Assembly (NCBI GenBank): GCA_907163375.1
Contig: CAJQUW010007092.1
Span: 62,001 to 126,000 of the forward strand
DNA: 64,000 nt
Source of the DNA: Prostheceraeus crozeri
Lineage: Eukaryota > Platyhelminthes > Polycladida > Euryleptidae
Reading direction: 5' to 3'
The translations under genes were made by a program, and so were the position numbers. The notes below the pieces were generated by a model that saw only the letters and a list, made by a program, of their open reading frames with translations, was not told the origin of the DNA and made no database searches. Shown in pieces: positions 1-12,900 of the stretch. The number at the start of each line of letters is the position of its first letter. Positions within the stretch are counted from its first letter, which is position 1.

Positions 1-2746
1 AAACTTCAGAAACCACGAGTACTACAAGTGGAAAATTATGATATTAATTAACATTGCAAATATTGAAATTCAACAACAGAAGAGGCATGCGTGCGGGCTA
101 ATGCAAATCGTTACCGAGAATATTCCGATTTCAAATGCATACCGTAGATTGCTAAAAAATAGTAATTACATCGGTAGTCTCGCAGATAAGTTATTTTCTG
201 CAATAACCAAATTTTTGATTATTTTCAATTCATGAGACAATCATGCATTTAATTTCTGTTCATATCCTGAATTCATATAAATTGATAAAAGCATGAACTT
301 ATGATGAATGAACTTGCAAAGGAAATAAATTACATACACCTGTTCCTTTGCATGCGATTGTTTGGAGAATAGCCTGTGTTGTTGGCATACTTTTTTGGGA
401 AGAGTTGAGTACCACCAAGCAGACTAAAGCAAACAGACGTCAAAGTGTCAATGATTGAGTAGAGATTTGATCAATTTTCCATCTCCGTAATTGCTACTAA
501 AAAAACACGGAAGATAGCCATATTAATTTCTTGCTGTGATGCAGATGATCATGAAGATTGCAGAAATGCGCGCGGAGATTGATTGAAAGATGTCTTCACA
601 CCTGAACATTGTACTTTATCATTCAGTGAGATAGAGAAAGAGACAGTTTGTTGTCCTCCACAACAATCATTTGAAATCTGATTGCGACTCATGTGCAAAG
701 GGAAAAAACTGATTTTATCTTGGCAGGTTTATGTCCAAATTCCTATCATTAAAAAATTCCTCAGTTTCGATCCATTCACCGATCAATGTCATATTGTTTA
801 TCGAAAAGACATTCCAGACATTTCGTTATTGTCCTTGAAAATGCCTGACAAAATTGAGTCGGCAATTTTACATTGCAGCTTGTATAACATGAACAAGTTA
901 AATGCTTGAGATAATATATAATACTAAAGGCCTAAATAACAAATGAATAATATAATAATAATGCACATAAGATGTATAATACATATACATGTATATATAA
1001 TAATAGCAAATGACAATGCATGAATATCATTTAAATGCGAACAAAAAAAGAGAAAGTTTTCATCTCATCAATTTTCGCAGTAGAGTTTTAGACTTCTTCA
1101 TTGACCGCTCTTGAAGGTTAAAGAATTTTTTGAACATCAGAAGTGAATTTTCTTCATTGAACTGAATCTCAGCGTCACCAAAGACCTTTTAAAGGTAATG
1201 ATCTCACTTATCTTATACACACACTACATTCGTTTTGTTTTTTTAACTCCAGCTGTGCGGTGATACAGTAATGAACTTTTTATTTTCATTTTCTGTTGAT
1301 CAGTTCAAATATGATCCAAAGAAAATGATTATGCTGTCTATCACCATCGATATCATGAACAGGACGACAATTGTTAAATTGGGGAGAGTGCAATAACGAT
1401 GTATGATTAGGACGCATGTCTACCGGTAAACCAGATCAGAATAGAGATACACACGCAAGTCCATGTTTAGATCAATGAGAAGATTCTAAATGCAATCGCA
1501 AATCACTTCTAAAAGTCATGCTACTGAAAATAATTGCACTGAAACAGCAAGTAGCGTCAGTGCTTATCAAATATACATCATAGAGTGGAATTATTCAGAC
1601 TGACGCCACTTGACGCCCTTCCTGTGCACTTTTCAAGAAAAGAGCATCATGAACGTTGAAACGGGACGTTCTGGAATCACTAGGTCTTTCATTGCATCAT
1701 TTCATAAGTTTCTTTTTTCAATCATATTGGTAATGTTCGAGGAAACGTAGAATATTTGTATTTATTTGCTTTCTCACCTGCATCACGTGGCAATCATGGT
1801 TGGAACCGGCCGACCCACCGGCACATATATTCAACGCCGGTCGGTCGGCCCGGTCATAAATTTGGAAGACTACCGAACACTCGTTACACCGACTGATTTA
1901 TTCAATTAGGTTTAGGCCTGGGTCGACCGTTTGCGACATCATTCTAGAATAAATTTTAGCATTGCAAGCACATCAAATGCAGCATGATTTAATAACAGTA
2001 GACCTACTTATATGTGTATGTTGTATGACATATATATGGTGTGAACTTTTTTTTAAACGCTAATATTATTAACATACAAAAGTAGAAAAAAGCACAAAAC
2101 TCCCCCGAGTGAATAACTGCCGATATTATTATAAATATATAATTTACAGATGTAAAAATATGCGGACGTTTCACGTCCAGACGCTTAGTCGTGGCATTTC
2201 TGACAATTAGAGTGATTTTTAAAATTTACGAAAAGAAGTTTTGTGCTTATCTCTACTTTTGAATCATGGTCCTCCCGCCTTCTGCTATTGTATATATCAA
2301 CATACATGTTAATGCCCTACTTTCTCTCAGATTTGGTTTTGTAAATCTTATAGGCTATGTAGTATATAATCTATAGTTTACGGGCTTTATGTTTTTAAAT
2401 CCCTCCGGATTTAAATGATTAAACAAATCGCGGAAATCGCAAGAATGTATACCACAGATATAAAAAAGTATAAAATACAACCCGAAAGTGACATTATCAT
2501 GGTTTAACGTAAAATTACTTCAAATCTCGAGTAATTTCATTATAATGAATAGTTTATGACACCCAGTAACACTTCTTGTTAAGGAGATGTAATGAATGAT
2601 TGGATTTTTATGCAACCGCAATGTAGCACCCAAGGGATCTACTAACTTGAACATTTGACAGCTGATTATGGAGCACAATTGTTTCATAAGTTAATAGCAC
2701 GCGATGCATTTTGATTGACGTTGTACATGTTCTGCAAAAAGTATAG
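1..2746. other. Anonymous AT-rich intergenic DNA
   Basis: I see no supported gene or repeat boundary here. Short open frames (for example 682-909 on +) have no recognisable motif. A local GC-rich patch of CCGGC/GGTCGG words lies near 1807-1855. It resembles the GC-rich termini of hAT-type elements, but I found no partner terminus. Confidence 0.5.
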
Positions 2747-3073
2747 AGCACTTCTGAAATGAAATGTGATGATATGCCATATTCCACGAGCTCTTTATTC
2801 CAGCCTCTCATTCATCAATGTAAACCCAAAAGACATGAATTTGTGTGTAGAGAATTCTCAATTGACGCTGTAAATCACTGGAATTCCTTCATCAGTGGAG
2901 AAATAAATTTCACTTCAGTAAATCAATTCAAATCAAGTTTGATGATGTACACACACGTAGATCACTTCGGAGACAAAACAGTTCGCAATCAGCAATCATA
3001 TAATTTACATCTTACTGTATTATTATTATGCCCGATTCAATTCTCTATTATCAATTTGCTTGCTTGTGATTGA
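2747..3073 (+). pseudogene. Non-LTR retrotransposon ORF2 C-terminal relic
   Basis: An open stretch in one frame encodes a segment with the pattern FSxxAVxHWNSF followed by VNQFKSSL. That is the shape of the extreme C-terminus of Jockey/CR1/L2-like LINE polyproteins, where a WNSLP-like motif precedes an F-K-x-x-L helix. The upstream reverse transcriptase is not readable in this frame: a TAG closes it at 2744-2746, and no RT block is evident further upstream. The copy is therefore 5'-truncated and decayed. The WNSLP proline is replaced. The family assignment rests on this short motif only, so the clade is uncertain and chance similarity cannot be excluded. Confidence 0.45.
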
Positions 3074-4844
3074 CTTTGAATTTATTACAATTAAAAAAAC
3101 TATTACGAATTATAATGTAGGCCACTAGATTTATAATATCATTATATATTTATGCTATAATGTCATAATGTTATGATTTACAAAGTCATAGCGCATTTCT
3201 GCTCAGTCTGTTATCAAGAAACGGATATTTGCATTGCATGCAATTGAACACTCTTGCTTATTCGGAGTAATGGTAGGCCTACCACTCATGCATTTCATGC
3301 ATGCTATATGGAAATCGAATGACGTATAATGACTTTGACCAAATTTTGTCTGACAATCTAGGCCTCAATCACTGGGTTACAGAGACGCCGGGCGTCTTTC
3401 CAGCCCAGACCAGCTGAATTTGATTACCCCGGCCTTTTTTTAACCATGTCACCTATCCCTATTTTCCAATCTGCTCACATCACCTCAGAGAATGATCTCC
3501 ATTATATTGTAGAACAGTCTTATATTTTGTACTTGTACAGTCATACGTTTAAATTAGCTTGAATGTTCCGGTCCTGCACGGCTGAGGGTTGTAAAGAAAA
3601 TGCCAGGACTTCAGCCCGTCGATGATTTACGATTACCGTGCAATCAGACATTCATTGTTGATTCTATTTCGAATTTCTGAGATTTCAATCTGCAAATGTG
3701 ATGAATTAGAGTAAGATGTTTGTCATGTGCTAGCCTGCAAAATGTAACTTTTGGTTTCAACGAAGGGACATCTAAATTTAATCTAAAATTGTAATAGACT
3801 CGATGCATTTCAAATCATGAAGATAATTGCATAATATAGAAAAATGCTTCCTGACTGTGCGGTTAATAGATGTTTCTAGACCTAGCAATCGGTGATCATG
3901 TTTTCGTGAATTGTGAGGTGTGTATGTATTCTGATGTAAGAAAACATTATCTCTAAGAATAAATTTTCTGGCCTGGGGGCTGACTACCTATGCTTACGTG
4001 TAGGAACCGAACTGAGATGTGCGTTTTCACATGGGCCTGAGCGTCTCAACATTACCTGATAAGCAATTTGACATCAACATCAAGGCAGATTTCCTCACAA
4101 TCAAACCATGATTTACTGACTTTGACATTCTTGCAAAATTGATTTCAGTCCTACGCCCATTTTTATTAATTACCTATATAAGACTCAGGCACAGTTCAGG
4201 GCACGTTACAAGTCTGTGAACACTTCTACCAAGCGACAAATTAACTAACGATCGATTCGAGTGTGGTGTATTTATTGATCAAAACATGATCAAATTCTTA
4301 TATAGTAAATGTGAGCAATACAATGTGTGAATGGATGTGCTGAAATTAATAATATCACTGGTGAAGTCGTTTTTTGGAATTCAAATATTGAAAAGCATCT
4401 TGCAAGGCTGCATTTATATCACGTGTCATTCCAGAACATCTTGGCTACCATCCGCTTCCTACGACTCGTCAAAGATTTTTCATTCCGCTGCAACCAACTG
4501 CAAAGCGAATTGAATTTTCGGAGTCATCAGGAAGACCTTTCAAGAGAACAAATTTGTTTTACACATTTGTACGCAATACAATTGAGTACAGCTTCTTTGA
4601 CAGATATTCAAACATAATACGAATCAATGCAATTATAGCGCGCTTAGAAGCGCTTCTCCTATATATCTAGTATATATCCCATATATACTTCTCATATAGC
4701 GCTACTCTTATATTCTCCTATATATATCCTATATAGTCAGAACTTTTGCGGTGCAGAATTCCATGGTGTTGCTTGGTGTGCAAAATTCCCACGTTCACGC
4801 AATTCCATAAACCGTTTCTGCCAAGAAGGACGAATGAATTGAAG
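3074..4844. other. Intergenic DNA with TA-rich simple sequence
   Basis: No supported gene. A run of TCCTATATA-type words at about 4650-4735 is low-complexity sequence. The overlapping small frames at 4327-4617 have no recognisable motif. Confidence 0.5.
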
Positions 4845-5220
4845 ATTGGAACAAGATTCCAGTGACGATCTAGACAGCGGACATTCTCATCCCAGACTGG
4901 TCACTAGTGAAGGCTGCTGCTGTTGACATCACTGTTGCATATCCGCACACTTCTGATTTTATGGATGGAGAGAGTGCAGCATCGGATGTGTCTGACAGCA
5001 GCACAGAAACGAAAACATCAGGCAAATGACTTTGTGTGTCCACGGTGGTCACCACTTGCGGTGTTTGGGCTCTGAAGCAATGGCAGCATTGGATTTCTAG
5101 ATCCCTGTCATTCTGGCGAAATGAGCGCTACTAATTGATTCGCAATGGGGTGTTTAGCTTTAAGGGCGTGACGGTGACCGGATCAGTTGCCAGAAGTCTT
5201 CTTTCACGCATGCCTTCTTG
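4845..5220 (+). pseudogene. Relic of a retroelement C-terminal nuclease-like domain
   Basis: Read in one + frame from about 4873, the sequence gives TADILIPDW, then KAAAVDITVAYP, then after one stop CVSTVVTTCGVWA, and after another stop an SVARSLLSR segment. This order matches a domain I recall at the C-terminus of reverse-transcriptase-like proteins in cnidarians and lancelets: RPADxxVPxW, KPAAFDxTVxSP, CVPLxVExYGxWG, then NARAxLSR. The spaced acidic residues in xDxxxPxW and FDxTV suggest a PD-(D/E)XK-type restriction-like nuclease fold, which is inference. The upstream segment continues only after a frameshift near 4868. The copy has at least two internal stops and no associated RT, so it is a dead fragment. 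The element family is not identified. Confidence 0.5.
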
Positions 5221-6334
5221 AAGTGCTTTCTTTTCTTTTCACTTGTTAAGTCCTTTGTTTTTATTCATAGGTTTATATATAAATAGGTTCACTATGTAAA
5301 GAAAATGCTTGTATTTGATGTATTAAGCTTAGAAGAAATTGTGGTAAATACTTTGAAATTATTCAAATATTTATAACTGTTGTTATAACTTTATAAATAT
5401 TTATAATAAAGAAGTTTTTCGAAAACCTACACATAAATCGAATCTCATCGCTTATTGTTTGGCGGATGAGAGGTCACGCTACCGCTTTACATTTTACCGA
5501 TTTTGAGTTTATTCAACACATCCCAGGAAACATTTAGAGAGATTAAACACAATGAACATCAAGCCAATTTTTGAAATAAAGGATTCAATATTGAATAGTG
5601 TAATTACAGGAGATTTCTGTGAACGAAAAGAAATTCCCTCGTTATCGTAATGCATTCATACTGGGGTCTGAAGCACAACAAGATCTCTTTCCGTCCAGAT
5701 TTTCCAAATGTAAGAAATGTAATAATAATTACTATTCAATTGACTATCGCAATCATCCATCACACTGTTGATCAATCTTATCCAAGATCTAGAACGGCTA
5801 CTGTTCCTTCATGTATTGACTGCTTGTAAATAAATGATGACGCTGTGGTTTAGATGTTGTTGGGATGTCTGATATGCAGACATTAAATGGGTCTGTCTCA
5901 TAACCTGTCATTTATCTTATGAATGTTTTATGAAGGCGTCTTTGAGAGGAATTGAAGGATCTTCTATAAGCGAACTGACAAAGCTTTAATGTAAAGCTGC
6001 GAATTGATATAAAGTTTTGACATTCAGTGATGCCGTGCCTCTTAGTCAAACAGGTGCACACGAGAATTTACTTAGCAGTTTAAAAAACGTTACACAATAG
6101 CACCGCACATTGTGGGAAGTGTATCAGTTTTTCATGTAATGTTGATAATGTGTCAATTTCGTCAATCGAATAATTCCTTCTCTGTGGATCAGATATTATT
6201 AAAGAGTTCATTAACTTTAACCAAGCAACAAACCGGTATTGCTTCAGATATTTGGTAGAATTGGGCGCACCTATACTGGCAAATAGCTAATGTGTGATGG
6301 AGTAGACTTGATCCCTCTAATTGACTTCGGACAC
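5221..6334. other. Intergenic DNA, nothing recognised
   Basis: AT-rich sequence with no coding or repeat signal that I can support. Confidence 0.5.
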
Positions 6335-6606
6335 ACAGGTACATTGTACCTCAGTTGGTAGAGCAACAAGTCAGATAATAGTCCGGCAGCCAGAGCGAGT
6401 TTCTGCAGGGAACGAGGCCGAAAATGAGACTTTCACAGAATGATGTACACCCTATGCTTACTGAAAATTTACGCGTCTGTCGAGTTCTACCGGGTACCTC
6501 TTCTTGTCAGATATGATCAAAGAAAAACCAGTCCAGTGGGACGAAGATTGGCGTATTTGACAAAAAAGAGATTTTCTATGTTTTCTCTGATTAAGCGATA
6601 AGTACA
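6335..6606 (+). repeat. tRNA-derived SINE, family C, copy 1
   Basis: The head contains a box-A-like TACCTCAGTTGGTAGAGC at about 6349-6366. A degraded tRNA-like region follows, then a body with the words GGTACCTCTTCTTGTCAG and TCTCTGATTAAGCG. The same body occurs inverted at about 7350-7545, which shows that this is a dispersed repeat. The box B region is degenerate, so the copy is probably transcriptionally dead. Confidence 0.55.
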
Positions 6607-6907
6607 AAGTTATTGATGATATGGAATATATTTATAACTTTGATATGGAATGATTCGGAATGGAATTTTGATATGGAATGTATTCCGATATTTTCTTATT
6701 ATGTTCATGCGCTATTATCATGCTTCAGATCGTCGATATATGCGATATATAGAGAATGTGGTCTAATGTGAATTTAATTGTCCAAAATGCTTGTGTTTGC
6801 CGACATTAGGGGGCCAATCAAACCTAATAGTGTTTAGCTTCATAGACAGGTGTGCATAAGCATGAAGATCTGAAGACATTCCATGTCAGAAATTATGACT
6901 CTGAACT

Positions 6908-7045
6908 TTGTAAGTAAGTAAGTAAGCGTTTATTCGGAACTATTTGAAATTGCAACATCACAAAATGGCTTTTACATGATAATGATAGGCTTATAAATGA
7001 ATCCATGAAACATGTCGACAACACAAAAACAAAAAATCAGCAGCT
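6908..7045 (-). repeat. Possible LINE or SINE 3' tail with (TAAG)n
   Basis: Four TAAG-type units at about 6911-6927 are followed by CGTTTATTC. Read on the minus strand this is AATAAACG followed by (CTTA)n, the usual arrangement of a polyadenylation-like word plus a tetranucleotide 3' tail of a non-LTR element. I cannot read a coding body. Confidence 0.3.
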
Positions 7046-7349
7046 TCATAAAAGTCAAATGCTAGCAGATAAGTAACAGATCATGGAAAGAATGAATGCA
7101 GTCTTCTACAAGAAGATATAGGATGAATGGTGAAATGTCTACTGCGCGGCATATGATTAGGCACAAGTTTATGCAACGGATGACTTTTAAAACATTCACA
7201 TTTTGAAAGAAAGTCCAAAACTCTACGTTTGCGCAAATCACATAAATTTGGAAACCTGGAGCAGCGACAATTTTTATCACAAACAATGGGGTGTGTTAAC
7301 ACCGATGTGTTAGCACCGCAATGTTATAATGTTTGCGCATTAAAACAAT

Positions 7350-7545
7350 GTAGTTTTCGCTTAATCAGAGAAAAAAAAGAAAATCTCATTTTTCCCAAAA
7401 ACGCCAATCTCTGTTCCATTGGATTAACATGTGTTTTTCTTTGATCTTGTCTGACAAGAAGAGGAACCAGGTAGAATTCGTCAGACCCGCGTGTCTGACT
7501 GCGGACTATAATCTACGTGTTAGCGTGTCAAGTCCAACCAGATGC
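7350..7545 (-). repeat. tRNA-derived SINE, family C, copy 2 (inverted)
   Basis: The reverse complement aligns with 6376-6606 over most of its length. It shares ATAGTCCG, CTCTTCTTGTCAGA, ATCAAAGAAAAAC, AGATTGGCGT and TCTCTGATTAAGCG with a few indels. The two copies form an inverted pair about 750 bases apart. Confidence 0.55.
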
Positions 7546-7899
7546 ACATCCTTCAATAGTAATTTGATTCAATAATGATAAAGAGTGTAGAGTACCATCT
7601 CGATGTGCATAGAATAAAAGGATGCCCTATGACTTGAACAATTTAAGCACAAATATTTCTTGTGGGAGCCGAAGGCGCTGCGTTTCGCCCTACAATGGCT
7701 CATCAGTGCGGTTCAGAATGACACAAGATCGCTTAAAGTCTGAGGACATTCTTCTACTCCATGCCCAGGCGAACTGACACTCTGCAATCTTTCTAATGAT
7801 CATCCGCTCGGCAAATTCAGGATAAAAAACCGTACAGCAGTCTGTTGTGCAGCTTCATTTTCTTCAGATAATTAAGCTACAATCCAATTGAGAATCTAT

Positions 7900-8122
7900 A
7901 GTAGTAATCCCATTGCAGACGCAAGTGCAGTGCGGTGCAGTGATGAGTCATCGATGAGTCATCAGGCTGACTCAGCCCCCCCCCTCTGGAAGCCCCCTCC
8001 CAACACATTCTTGGCCATCTCCCTCACACTTCCTTCCAGAGGGGGGGGGCTGAGTCAGCCTGATGACTCATCGATGACTCATCACTGCACTGCACTGCAC
8101 TTGCGTCTGCAATGGGATTACT
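7900..8122. repeat. Near-perfect 90-base inverted repeat (hairpin)
   Basis: The left arm 7903-7992 and right arm 8033-8122 are reverse complements at 89 of 90 positions by eye; the single difference is GCGG versus GCAG. They flank a 40-base spacer. The arms include a nine-base C (left) or G (right) homopolymer. Each arm carries TGAGTCA twice and TGACTCA once (left arm 7944-7950, 7955-7961, 7968-7974), which are AP-1/bZIP consensus sites. The word ATCTAT stands close outside both arms (7894-7899 and 8123-8128), so a target duplication and a MITE-like origin are possible, although three extra bases (AGT) separate it from the left arm. The near identity implies recent formation or gene conversion. 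No transposase is encoded. Confidence 0.85.
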
Positions 8123-8128
8123 ATCTAT

Positions 8129-9904
8129 GGTGCAAAATGAAAAGCAAGGTTGCTGAGCAGAAACCTACTAGCATGGAAGATCTCAAGAACTGCATCAAGC
8201 GAGTTTAGTTCATGAAGATCACCACAAGTCTCTACAGAAGTCTAGTGGAAAGTCCACGACGAGTTAAAGTCTTGCATCGAAATCGAGGAAAACACTACAA
8301 ATACTGATTTGCTTTGAAGTTTTTACAATCCTTATTTTGTGCACACAATTTTAGAACCAGTATTTCTTTTAATAAATCTTTGATAGCGAAAATGAACTTT
8401 TTTCATTGAGTCAAGAGACTTTTGTCGGCAGCTGTAGTTTGGGCCATTCTGAGCCGCACTGACGACCTCTATTAGGACGAAACTAATATTATTTTGTGTC
8501 CGAAGAAACTACATTTGGTTTTACTTTATTCACTTATTCATTTCACTCAAATAATAAATTATGTTTTGCGTGAATATATATTATATATATAATTATATAT
8601 AAAATAATATTATATATGAATTACATAGATAATTATTATTATAATATAATTATAGAAATATTTTGCTTGAAACAGTAAATACAGATCACTCAATGGATTC
8701 GCTATTCTATATGACAAACTTACTTAGTTTGGTATTTTTCGCCCCGCCAGATGTCTTCCATCATTCGTATGTTGGACTAAAACCTCTTCCAGATTCATTT
8801 GCTTGCTTTTGTCCTCAAAAATTCCGAAAAAATGTTATTTTGAGTTAGGTTCTGCTATGTCTCCTCAGGCTTGGAGAGACCTTCCATGTCGTGCATTCGA
8901 TATGGCTGGCCTGGCCCCCCATGCGATATAGGTTGGAGGTTAGGGGCCGAAACCTTGCTTCATGCAGCCACATGGTTCCTCCCTGATGACTCCATGCATA
9001 GCAAACTTAATTTTGGTTTCTTAGGTTTCTTATTTTTCACCATTTGTTATTTTTTAAGTTAGATTCTCGTCAAGTGCATGACGAACTCTCATTTCAGTTC
9101 TTAGATAGTAAAAATAAAATTGATTATAAGTTTTAATTTATTTCCCTTCCCGTCTTAAGTTGGGTCGGCTAGCCTTTATTCGTGTTTCAATCCCTACTCT
9201 GTACTGGAGTAGGCTACTCTATGTAGTTAGCATTAATTTGTTTTCATTCGTTCATGACTTGTAATTACCTATTTATTCATGGGATTCTACACTAGGGTAG
9301 TTGTCTAACTTTCGCATCTTCCGTTTCCTGAATCCGTCGAAATTTTTTTTCACCGTGTCGTGTCTTAATTCGATTAAAGAGTAATTCACTGACTTCACTC
9401 GTAATACCTACAACCAAGTTATATATGGTGAAATCACTCAAAATTGCAAGTTTGCAATGCCATTTATTGCATACAATATAATAGAGTAATTAACAAATGC
9501 ATGTCTGCTGTAATCTTCAGCATTATATCTTGAATTTCTTGAGTTATTTGACAGAGAAATGGATGGAATATTACATCTCGTCTTCGCATATCACTAAGAA
9601 TTAAAATCGTAAATTAAAAAAATCATTTTCATCACTTAACAGCAACTTTAACATGACTTAAGCTGGATTTAGTATTTTCAGATACACTTCCTTACATAAC
9701 AGGTTGATTAATTGGTTTTTCTGAAATTACCTATTTAATTATTCTTCACTGAGAGAGCATTCGACTTATTCGATGGGAACATGAATTTAAAGGAAATGAT
9801 GAATGTCAATCTGTTAAGACCGCTTATCTTAATAAGTGTACGTACTGAAATATCATGTATGATATTCGGTCAATCACAGCTATGTACTGTTTGTATTCAT
9901 TGGT
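8129..9904. other. AT-rich intergenic DNA
   Basis: It contains a (TA)-rich low-complexity tract at about 8573-8660. No gene is supported. Confidence 0.5.
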
Positions 9905-9940
9905 GGCTCGAGAAAGGGTCTGGACCCGAAACGTCGAGGC
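9905..9940 (+). ncRNA. Degenerate hammerhead-ribozyme-like fragment
   Basis: The sequence shows CTCGAGA (9907-9913), a perfect 5-bp stem GGGTC/GACCC (9916-9920 with 9923-9927), then GAAA (9928-9931) and CGTC. This matches the CUGAUGA - stem II - GAAA - cleavage triplet layout of short hammerheads found in Penelope-like elements and retrozymes. Three core bases that should read G-A-U are changed, so it would be inactive. It is most likely the remnant of a retroelement terminus. Confidence 0.35.
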
Positions 9941-12900
9941 TGTCTGTGCACATATTTTTTTGATATTAATTATTTAATTTAATTCTTAACTTAAATAATA
10001 ATTAACTTGAACTCTTAATCATTCTTGCTGGCAGATTTATATTTTTGCTAAAACGGATTTTTTACGGATTCATTATGGTCCTCACGCCATCAGCCATCTC
10101 ATATATAAAATCATCATTGCATATGAAATGTAAAATAGAAAAGAAAAATTGAAGTACACAGTTTGTAGACAAATGTCGAAGATATTTTGAATTTAAATAA
10201 TCAGATGAAAAATAATTAAGTGAGGCTGCAGAAAATTCAGAAGAGATGTAGCAATGCATATGAAGATGGCGTGCTAATTCTCCGGTCGGGGTGTGGGTCA
10301 TCTCTACGTCTCCCCCTCTATGCGCACTGGCTCCGATTATTCGGTAATGGAACCGATGAACCGAAACCGTTTTATAACAAAACTGAAGGATCAGGAGTCA
10401 TACATTCTATCAGCAATTGCGCTATCAAATGCAGGACCGTTGCATATGCTGAAACTCATTAATATTTTCCACTTGATGAGGAATTATGCTATTTTGACCA
10501 TTGATATTCGCTCATCCGCGTATTCTGTGGTCACATAACTTAGCTGACTGACGATAAACCACTGAGTGAAGTTGTTCAAAACATTTTCTTCAAAATTTAC
10601 GTATCGTCTGTTTACAGCTGTTACAATGTTCACCAGCAAGGTATAATTTTCTTGTCATTTTCATGCCTGTTAATGACAGACAGAACTAGACCTTTCTGCC
10701 AATAATCCAAACGCTCAATTACTACCACAGCAGGGGTTTGTGAAGAAAAGACAGTGTAAATGCACAATCCCTGTTGCACTCGCCCATTTAAGCGGTCATT
10801 TCATGCAAAACGTTGTTTCCTCATCAGTGTGTCTGCGATAAAATCTTAGTCACTGAAAATAATGACCTCATCTGCTGAGATTTTCAGGTCTCAATGTTCT
10901 TTAATCAATTGAATTACCAGACACTTGATCCTGATAACTAAAATATTCTCTAATTGTCTTGATGCCGTTTAAGATTTGAAGTGCAGCAAGATAGTAAACG
11001 GGAGATGACCAATAACAGAAAGAAATATTTACAAATCGTCCCTACCGACAGCGGTCAATCATGTTCAATCACGTTTGTCGTTAGAATGTCAACAGATTGG
11101 AAAACTTCTATCAGTTAATTGTAAATGGGGCCTTGCCTCATTCTGTCAATAACGGAAAATAGCTGAGGTTATGAAGAATTATGCGGGATATCAGCACTAT
11201 CTTTTGTTAATTCCGTTGCACCATCTGTGATGGTCCAAAAAATTAATCCCTAGTTCGATGGATTTTTCCAATCAATTACTTGGCCCAATTAAATTGCAAA
11301 TGATTTGACCGCATACCTATATAAGTCTGCGGGCGCCTATGGTCTATATACAGTTATATTAATAAATAAAACAAGCTCACAGAAATTGTAAAACACGATG
11401 AATATGATCAAAAATCCAATTTTGGCTTTAGTTTATGTTAATGGAACTACATGCAAAATATAAGGTATTTCCTGATAGCCACTTCAACAGTTCAGCTAGA
11501 CATTGATCTAGATTACAAGATGGATCCTAGGAAGAATTTTTATGTAATTACTGAAACATGCATTTTCTGTTAATTCTGTCTTAGGTGTATAGCCAATTCA
11601 CTTATCGAAAATAATTCACTTTTATATAGTACACTTAGCAGCATCGACCAACTATGTAACTGTGCAGGCCTACCAATGTCAAGGGCATTAAAAGTCGCTA
11701 TTCTTAGGGTATTGCGAATCAAAGCAGTGCGCATGTTCGTTCTACATGCATTTTATGAAGTACAGCATCGGATATTAATGAATATTTATAAGCTTCATAA
11801 AATATATGATTTATTATGATACTTTGTAATTCAATCACATACAACCAACGCACATGCGCTGCATCATTAATAGATTAACGGCAGCGAAGGCAACTTCATT
11901 TTGCTAGGCGACATCCTCATTTGTGAATATTTCATGTATTTTAAGCTAATTAATGAAATACTGAAGTGAGTGCATAATGTGACTCATGAAACCTACTGTA
12001 CTAAATATACACATGATGAAACATTATAACATCACTTCCTTGTTGCGAATCAATTGCTGTCTTTAAGGGCTCACGCATCGCAGTTGTGATATTGTACCTC
12101 ACCCTCCCTCACCCCGCTTTCTCTCTCTCTCTCTGTTTGTGGATATCTTTGTAACTGGACTGGCCAGCACTGTTCATGGTTGCTCGTCTTCCTTACAGCT
12201 GAATTAGTAGATTAAGTAGTCTGTGAATAATACTCAATACATACTGTTAGATGTCGATCTATACATCCCAATGATCATCATCCAACAGTATATAGGATGA
12301 CACTATTTTAATATGGATGACATTCCAATGAGTAGTTGAAGCTTATGCATTTTACTTTCAGTAAACCAAACCACTCTGTCATGTGAATATATCGCAACAA
12401 GATGTTAATGCAAGCTAGATAAACTACAAGGATGAGCTGGCTGACAAAGGGTTTTGAATCGTGGAAGATACAACAAATGTCGAAGATGCCAATCTTCTTG
12501 AAGTACAATGCCTTGATCAGTTAGAATGATCCACAGATTAGCCCACAATTCAATGTGCATGCTTATTATTATTGGGAATGCTAAAAAATGCATAAAAGCA
12601 GTGCAATCCTGTCATGCCCGGAAATTTCCAACTCTGACATAGGGCCCAAATACTGTACATTAATGAATTGCCATTTCTGAATTTTTGGTAAGCCGCAGGA
12701 CGTATGTGCTATAGCTTCGCGTATATAATAAGTGTTCACAAGGCCTTTTGGGAGTCTCTTTTGGGACATCCTTATTTGTCGTGGCATAATCATTTTCTGA
12801 AAAAGGCTAGGCCTATAATAATGTGCTTGTCGTGGTATGCCCGGCAAATGTTCAGTCTGATGAAACTTCTCTCGAAGTCCATGAAAACAGTGTCTGTTAT

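Noticed and set aside
1804-1855. GC-rich GGCCGACC/GGTCGG patch as a transposon end
   Set aside because: No inverted partner and no flanking duplication were seen.
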